DNA from: an uncultured Eubacteriales bacterium
GTDB lineage: Bacteria > Bacillota > Clostridia > Lachnospirales > CAG-274
DNA: 10,408 bases
Assembly (NCBI GenBank): GCA_902496345.1
Contig: CABVAP010000080.1
Coordinates: forward strand, 1-10,408
Reading direction: 5' to 3'
In this document: one piece after another, positions 6,199 through 10,408 of the stretch
Numbering within the stretch: position 1 is the stretch's first letter
How the letters are laid out: each line of letters begins with the position of its first letter
Notes under the pieces: model-generated
What the model saw: only the letters and a program-made list of their open reading frames with translations
Database searches by the model: none
Told to the model about the DNA's origin: nothing
Program-made: the position numbers and the translations under genes

Positions 6199-7632
6199 TT
6201 AAACGTTTAATTCAGAATGACCAATTAAAACGTCTTTGTTAGCCTCGATAACAGGTTTAACTTGTTGTTCGATATATTCTTTAACTTGTCCAGGAGCACG
6301 ACCAATAAAGTTTTTAGGAGCAAGAATTTTGTTAATATCAGAAAGAGTAAGACCAAAAGCAGGGTCATTTACGATTCTTTCGATAAGGTCATTTTTGCCA
6401 CCTTCAACTTTAACAACTTTAGCAGCTTCCATAGAGTGAGTTCTAATTCTTTCGTGAAGTTCCTGACGGTCACCACCCATTTTTACAGCGTCCATCATAA
6501 TATTTTCAGTTGCCATAAAAGGAAGTTCTTCCATAATTCTCTTTTCGATAACTTTAGGGTAAACAACAAAGTTATCAGCAACGTTGATGTAGATGTTTAA
6601 GATTGCGTCAGTAGCGAGGAAAGCTTCCGGAATAGAAATTCTCTTGTTAGATGAATCGTCAAGAGTTCTTTCAAACCATTGAGTAGCAGCAGTAATTGCA
6701 GGGTTTAAAACATCAACCATAACGTATCTAGCAAGACCGGCGATTCTTTCAGAACGCATAGGGTTTCTCTTATATGCCATAGCAGAAGAACCAACTTGTT
6801 GTTTTTCAAAAGGTTCTTCCATTTCTTTAAGATGTTGTAAAAGACGCATATCATTAGAGAATTTTGTACAGCTTTGAGCGATACCAGATAAAGTATTTGC
6901 AAAAATGCTGTCAAGTTTTCTTGTGTAAGTTTGACCAGAAACAGCGAAAACGCCTTTAAAGCCAAGTTTTTCAGCTATAAGCTGGTCAAGTCTTTTAACT
7001 TTTTCCTCATCATTGTCAAAAAGTTCCATAAAGCTAGCTTGAGTACCAGTAGTACCTTTAGAGCCTAAAAGTTTAACATTATCAAGGCAGAAGTCAATGC
7101 TTTCCAAGTCCATCATAAGGTCTTGAATCCATAAACAAGCTCTCTTACCAACTGTAGTAAGCTGAGCAGCCTGAAAATGTGTAAAACCAAGTGTAGGCAT
7201 ATCTTTATATTCCATAGCGAAGTCAGCAAGTTTAGAGATTACAGATAAAACTTTAGCTTTAATAATTTTCATAGCTTCAGTCATAACGATAACGTCTGTG
7301 TTGTCGCCAACATAACAGCTAGTAGCACCTAAATGAATTATAGGTTTAGCAGTAGGGCATTGTTCGCCATAAGCGAATATGTGAGCCATAACGTCGTGAC
7401 GGACTGCTTTTTCTCTTTCGATAGCAACTTCATAGTTAATGTCGTCTTGAAATTTTTTGAGTTCAGCGATTTGTTCATCTGTGATGTTAAGTCCGAGTTC
7501 TTTTTCAGCCTCAGCAAGAGTAATCCAGAGCTTTCTCCAAGTTCTAAATTTTTTATCAGGAGAGAAAACAGCTTTCATTTCGTCACTTGCATATCTTGAA
7601 TTAAGAGGACTTTCGTAAATATCTTTTTTCAT
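6199..7632 (-). CDS. purB: PurB, adenylosuccinate lyase (long, ADSL-like form)
   Basis: PurB removes fumarate from SAICAR (giving AICAR) and from adenylosuccinate (giving AMP), so it serves both main IMP synthesis and the AMP branch. It belongs to the fumarase/aspartase superfamily; the signature GSSAMAYKRNPMRSE is at 281-295, with the mobile-loop serines S282/S283, and Ala286 where proline is common. Other conserved sites are RHDVMAH (78-84), HLGATSCYVGDNTD (100-113) and GFTHFQAAQ (149-157, catalytic His152). At 477 residues it is well longer than Bacillus PurB (about 430). Many blocks (KFRTWRKLW, TTGTQASF, QTYTRK, QWFERTLDDS, LPFMATENI) resemble the animal ADSL type. AAAGGA (7643-7648) is 10 nt before the ATG. 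A 111-bp gap separates it from purF, with no clear terminator, so co-transcription is likely. Confidence 0.96.
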   Translation of the reverse strand: MKKDIYESPLNSRYASDEMKAVFSPDKKFRTWRKLWITLAEAEKELGLNITDEQIAELKKFQDDINYEVAIEREKAVRHDVMAHIFAYGEQCPTAKPIIHLGATSCYVGDNTDVIVMTEAMKIIKAKVLSVISKLADFAMEYKDMPTLGFTHFQAAQLTTVGKRACLWIQDLMMDLESIDFCLDNVKLLGSKGTTGTQASFMELFDNDEEKVKRLDQLIAEKLGFKGVFAVSGQTYTRKLDSIFANTLSGIAQSCTKFSNDMRLLQHLKEMEEPFEKQQVGSSAMAYKRNPMRSERIAGLARYVMVDVLNPAITAATQWFERTLDDSSNKRISIPEAFLATDAILNIYINVADNFVVYPKVIEKRIMEELPFMATENIMMDAVKMGGDRQELHERIRTHSMEAAKVVKVEGGKNDLIERIVNDPAFGLTLSDINKILAPKNFIGRAPGQVKEYIEQQVKPVIEANKDVLIGHSELNV

Positions 7633-7743
7633 TTATGAAAATTCCTTTCTGATATATATTTTATCTATTTTGAAAAAACTTTTTAATAAAACCGTTTGTT
7701 ATAAAAAATCAATTAGCTTTGTCAGTTTATAAGCCAGTTGTTT

Positions 7744-9129
7744 TTATTTTAAAAGGTGGTCAACGTCAACAGCATAATTTCCTGTGAAACAAGCGTCACA
7801 GAAAGAAGGACAGGTAGAGTCTGGTGCGATTTTGTGAAGATTTTCTATGCTTAAATAGTCTAAGCTGTCTGCACCGATAGCCTCAGCTGTTTCCTGAACT
7901 GTTTTTTGGTTTGCGATAAGTTCGCCCCTAGATGGTATGTCAGTACCGAAGAAACAAGGCCAAGTGAAAGGAGGAGAAGAGATTTTAACGTGAACCTCAG
8001 TAGCTCCAGCGTCCCTAAGCATTTTAATAATTCTACCACTTGTAGTACCACGAACGATACTATCGTCAACCATAATTACACGTTTGCCTTTTACAGCAGT
8101 TTTAAGGACATTAAGTTTCATTTTAACAGCGATTTCACGGCTAGACTGTTGAGGTTTGATGAAAGTTCTACCGATATATTTGTTTTTAACGAAACCAGTG
8201 TCATAAGGTATTCCAGATTGTTCAGCATAACCAGCAGCTGCACTAAGACCAGAGTCAGGAACACCGATTACGATGTCAGCTTTTGTATCAGATTGTTGAG
8301 CAAGTAAAGCACCGGCTTTTTTTCTAGCCTCGTGAACCATTTGACCATCAACAACACTGTCAGGTCTAGAGAAATAGATGTATTCGAAAATACATAAGCT
8401 AGGTTTAGCAGTTTTGCAAAGTTCTTTGTCAACTCTAATTTCGCCGTCTTCAACAACAACGATTTCACCAGGTTCAAGGTCACGAATAAATTCAGCATCG
8501 ATAGAGTCAAAAGCACAGCTTTCAGATGCGAAAATAATAGCATCGCCTCTTTTACCCATACAGAGAGGACGGAAACCCCAAGGGTCTCTTGCTGCGATAA
8601 GTTTTTTAGGACTCATAACAAGTAAAGAGAAAGCACCTTTTAACATTTGCATAACTTTTTTAACAGATTCTTCGATAGAGCCTGTGTTAAGTCTTTCTCT
8701 AGCGATTAAGTAAGCGATAATTTCAGTATCAGCAGTTGTCTGAAAGATAGCACCGTTGCGTTCAAGGTTAGCTTTAAGCTCAGCAGTATTAACGATGTTG
8801 CCGTTGTGAGCAAGAGCAAGAGAACCTTTTACATAACGGAGAACAAGTGGCTGCACATTTTCACGTAAGCTACCACCGGCAGTAGAATATCTAACGTGAC
8901 CAACAGCCATAGTACCAGGGAGTTTTTCAAGAATTTCTTCATTAAAAACTTCATTAACAAGTCCAACATCTTTGTGGTGAGAAATTTCACGATTTTGGTT
9001 TACAGCGATACCACAGCCCTCTTGACCTCTGTGTTGAAGAGCAACAAGACCGTAATAAGTGCTGTTAGCACAATGACCCTCAGGGTCCCATATACCGAAA
9101 ACACCACATTCTTCGTGGAGATTAGCCAT
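7744..9129 (-). CDS. purF: PurF, glutamine phosphoribosylpyrophosphate amidotransferase
   Basis: PurF catalyses the committed step of purine synthesis, making phosphoribosylamine from PRPP and glutamine. The 461-residue protein begins with a short propeptide (residues 1-7), normally removed to expose the N-terminal nucleophile Cys8 (EECGVFGI). The class II glutaminase domain follows (GHVRYSTAG, LAHNGN), then the phosphoribosyltransferase domain with the PRPP-binding motif VIMVDDSIVRGTT (351-363). Cysteines C246 (LCIFEYIYF), C392 (PCFFGTD), C444 and C447 (CDACFTG) match the 4Fe-4S ligands of the Bacillus-type enzyme, so an oxygen-sensitive cluster and feedback inhibition by AMP/GMP are expected from the family. 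Its AGGAGG (9139-9144) overlaps the last base of the purC stop and lies 9 nt from the ATG, indicating tight coupling to purC. Confidence 0.97.
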   Translation of the reverse strand: MANLHEECGVFGIWDPEGHCANSTYYGLVALQHRGQEGCGIAVNQNREISHHKDVGLVNEVFNEEILEKLPGTMAVGHVRYSTAGGSLRENVQPLVLRYVKGSLALAHNGNIVNTAELKANLERNGAIFQTTADTEIIAYLIARERLNTGSIEESVKKVMQMLKGAFSLLVMSPKKLIAARDPWGFRPLCMGKRGDAIIFASESCAFDSIDAEFIRDLEPGEIVVVEDGEIRVDKELCKTAKPSLCIFEYIYFSRPDSVVDGQMVHEARKKAGALLAQQSDTKADIVIGVPDSGLSAAAGYAEQSGIPYDTGFVKNKYIGRTFIKPQQSSREIAVKMKLNVLKTAVKGKRVIMVDDSIVRGTTSGRIIKMLRDAGATEVHVKISSPPFTWPCFFGTDIPSRGELIANQKTVQETAEAIGADSLDYLSIENLHKIAPDSTCPSFCDACFTGNYAVDVDHLLK

Positions 9130-9143
9130 AACTAGAGTCCTCC

Positions 9144-9866
9144 TTAGATTTCACCATAACATTCTTTAAGTCTGTTCCAAACTTCAAAGTAAACATCACT
9201 AAACTCACCTAAGTCAAATCTAAATCTGTCTTTGTCGAGTTTTTTGTTAGTTTCAGCGTCCCAAAGACGGCAAGTATCAGGGGATATTTCATCAGCGAGA
9301 ACGATAGTTCCAGAGCTGTCTTTACCAAATTCAAGTTTAAAGTCAACGAGTTTAATGCCCATTTTAAGGAAAATCTTTTTAAGGGATTCGTTAACGGTAA
9401 AGGCCATTTTTTTAATTTGTTCAATTTCGTCTTTAGTAGCGATACCAAGAGCGATAGCGTGGTAAGAATTAATAAGTGGGTCGCCTAAAGCGTCATTTTT
9501 ATAGCTAAATTCAATAGTAGGTTCTTCAAAAACGATACCTTCTTCTGTGCCGTATCTTTTGCAGAAACTACCAGCAGAGATATTACGTACAATAACTTCA
9601 AGAGGAACAATTTTAACTTTTTTAACAAGAGTTTCTCTGTCGCTAAGTTCTTCAACAAGATGAGTTTTAACACCGTCTTTTTCAAGGAGTTTAAAGATAG
9701 CGTTAGCCATTTTGTTATTAATCATACCTTTACCATCAAAAGAACCAACCTTTTGACCGTTAAAAGCAGTAGCAGCGTCTTTGTATTCAAAGATGCAGTA
9801 GTCAGGATTTTCTGTAGCGTATACTTTTTTTGCTTTACCTGTGTAAAGTAGCTCAAGTTTTTTCAT
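9144..9866 (-). CDS. purC: PurC, SAICAR synthetase
   Basis: PurC uses ATP to join aspartate to CAIR, forming SAICAR, the substrate PurB then cleaves. The 240-residue product matches Bacillus PurC (241). It shows LLYTGKAKKVY (6-16), the signature IVPLEVIVRNISAGS (86-100), LVDFKLEFG (173-181) and LADEISPDTCRLWD (190-203). I chose the ATG at 9866: GAGG (9875-9878) lies 8 nt upstream and the N terminus then aligns with the family. The same frame stays open to 9956, but that extra 30-residue stretch has no family similarity and no good ribosome site. It is the first gene after a strong promoter, with a leader of about 220 nt, and purF starts 14 bp after its stop. Confidence 0.96.
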   Translation of the reverse strand: MKKLELLYTGKAKKVYATENPDYCIFEYKDAATAFNGQKVGSFDGKGMINNKMANAIFKLLEKDGVKTHLVEELSDRETLVKKVKIVPLEVIVRNISAGSFCKRYGTEEGIVFEEPTIEFSYKNDALGDPLINSYHAIALGIATKDEIEQIKKMAFTVNESLKKIFLKMGIKLVDFKLEFGKDSSGTIVLADEISPDTCRLWDAETNKKLDKDRFRFDLGEFSDVYFEVWNRLKECYGEI

Positions 9867-10089
9867 TTTGTAAACCTCACTCTCAAAACTTCTATAAAAT
9901 ATTTTAAAGTCTATCAGAATTAAGCTAGCAAGTAATTCATCAAGACGTCTTACCAATTTTTACAAATTACAAAACATAGCATTTCAACATACTTCAAAGC
10001 CAACAAAGCCAATAGCATAGGCTATCAGCCAAAAAATGGGCATAAAAGGTTATATCGAAAATAACAATATTTTGTAGTTTTTTAAACCA
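9867..10089 (-). other. Long structured 5' leader of the purC operon
   Basis: Between the predicted start (near 10089) and the purC ATG lie about 220 nt of non-coding, AT-rich RNA. A GTAGT/ACTAC stem (10074-10078 with 10089-10093) would form at the very 5' end. Further down, one AGCC can pair with any of three nearby GGCT copies, giving mutually exclusive hairpins. A tandem 9-bp repeat (CAAAGCCAA twice on plus, 9995-10012) and a 10-bp palindrome AAGACGTCTT (9942-9951) follow. A 19-codon frame (ATG at 10043, stop at 9984) encodes MPIFWLIAYAIGFVGFEVC but lacks a Shine-Dalgarno site. No purine, PRPP or ZTP riboswitch core was recognised and no U-tailed terminator is evident. Regulation here is plausible but unproven. 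Confidence 0.45.
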
Positions 10090-10095
10090 CTACGT

Positions 10096-10124
10096 ATTAT
10101 ACCACAGATTTAATTTTTTTGCAA
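10096..10124 (-). promoter_or_regulatory. Strong purC operon promoter, extended -10
   Basis: On the minus strand TTGCAA (10119-10124), a 17-bp spacer and a perfect TATAAT (10096-10101) preceded by TGG form a strong sigma-A-type promoter for purC-purF and probably purB. The -10 context (GTGGTATAAT) is the same as in the distal cheC promoter at 1086-1095. No convincing PurR-type box was seen next to it. Confidence 0.85.
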
Positions 10125-10160
10125 CATCTATGTATTCGATTTTTCAACAAAAAACTGTAC

Positions 10161-10174
10161 AAATTGGGGTTTGT
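10161..10174 (-). repeat. 14-bp inverted boundary repeat, right copy
   Basis: This is the exact reverse complement of 212-225. It lies just upstream of the purC promoter, between the promoter and the hairpin cluster at 10192-10289, mirroring the arrangement in the left flank. Confidence 0.55.
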
Positions 10175-10191
10175 CAAAATCTTTTAAAACC

Positions 10192-10289
10192 TTGAGACTC
10201 CGTCTCAAACTCTGGCCACCTTTTGAAAAAGGTGGACGAAAACTTTTGCCGGAAACTACGTTTCCTGTCTTGCTGTCGACTAAAGGTGG
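10192..10289. repeat. Cluster of short palindromic hairpins upstream of purC
   Basis: Three perfect stem-loops occur close together: 10192-10198/10202-10208 (7 bp, loop 3), 10216-10223/10228-10235 (8 bp, loop 4) and 10251-10256/10260-10265 (6 bp, loop 3). The arm CCACCTTT (10216-10223) can also pair with a second AAAGGTGG at 10282-10289, so two alternative folds exist. No reading frame is credible. It resembles a dispersed intergenic palindromic unit; the remaining DNA to 10380 is plain AT-rich sequence in which I see nothing. Confidence 0.55.
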
Positions 10290-10380
10290 CTAATCTAAAA
10301 TTTTCACAAAAACTTTATCTTTGCTAAAACAAATCCATAAACGATTGCAAATAAAAAATTAAATTGCCTACAAACTGCCA

Positions 10381-10408
10381 AATGTCGGGGGTGCAGGGGT
10401 GTTCCCCT
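10381..10408. repeat. Right copy of 28-bp terminal direct repeat
   Basis: Identical and in the same orientation to 1-28. The window stops exactly at the end of this copy, so whether the similarity would continue into the 29-140 hairpin chain cannot be seen. Confidence 0.9.

Noticed and set aside
9867..9956. 30-residue N-terminal extension of PurC
   Set aside because: It has no family similarity and no good ribosome site; the ATG at 9866 has both.
9867..10089. Purine (guanine/adenine), PRPP or ZTP riboswitch in the purC leader
   Set aside because: None of the conserved core motifs of these aptamers could be found on the minus strand of the leader.
10121..10145. PurR box-like sequence (TCGAATACAT on the minus strand) upstream of the purC promoter
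   Set aside because: It matches only four of six core PurBox bases and has no properly spaced second box.
1..10408. Complete circular plasmid of about 10.4 kb
   Set aside because: No replication, mobilisation or partition gene is present and all genes are chromosomal housekeeping types; the terminal repeat is too short to prove circularity.

Overview
This is a compact, AT-rich piece of bacterial chromosome that looks like a Clostridia genome, most likely Lachnospirales-like. Three things suggest this: the strong Shine-Dalgarno sites and consensus TTGACA/TATAAT promoters; protein variants I recall from that group (a PurA with GSTKSGIAPF and EGQLG motifs, a long ADSL-like PurB); and a two-site CheC phosphatase plus an ECF vitamin-transporter S subunit. 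All nine confident genes lie on the minus strand, so the window reads right to left. No rRNA, tRNA, CRISPR array, transposase, integrase or phage gene was seen.

Layout in the direction of transcription. Positions 10408-10125 hold an intergenic repeat region rich in hairpins. A strong promoter at 10096-10124 then opens a leader of about 220 nt in front of purC (9866-9144) and purF (9129-7744), whose signals overlap. purB (7632-6199) and purA (6030-4759) follow. A stem-loop lies between purB and purA, and a strong intrinsic terminator ends the purine block at 4721-4744. Next is a single-gene unit: a consensus promoter (4613-4641) and an ECF S component (4532-3936). Then comes murA-walJ-rlmH (3743-1186), in which the last two junctions are touching or nearly so. 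After a weak terminator, cheC (890-309) stands alone behind two promoters. A 14-bp-stem hairpin (245-276) and a second repeat-rich intergenic stretch (1-225) close the window.

How the genes fit together. PurF makes phosphoribosylamine (step 1 of purine synthesis), PurC makes SAICAR, PurB releases AICAR from SAICAR, and PurA plus PurB convert IMP to AMP. The block therefore supplies the aspartate/fumarate steps and the AMP branch plus the committed step; the remaining IMP genes must be elsewhere. MurA starts peptidoglycan precursor synthesis, WalJ is a cell-wall-linked metallo-beta-lactamase-fold protein, RlmH modifies the 23S rRNA, and CheC dephosphorylates CheY-P in chemotaxis.

I found no clearly new gene system. 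The most unusual material is non-coding. An identical 28-bp direct repeat sits exactly at both ends of the window. A 14-bp sequence occurs in inverted orientation at the gene-facing edge of each repeat-rich flank, and both flanks carry chains of short hairpins. The structured purC leader contains a possible 19-codon hydrophobic reading frame.
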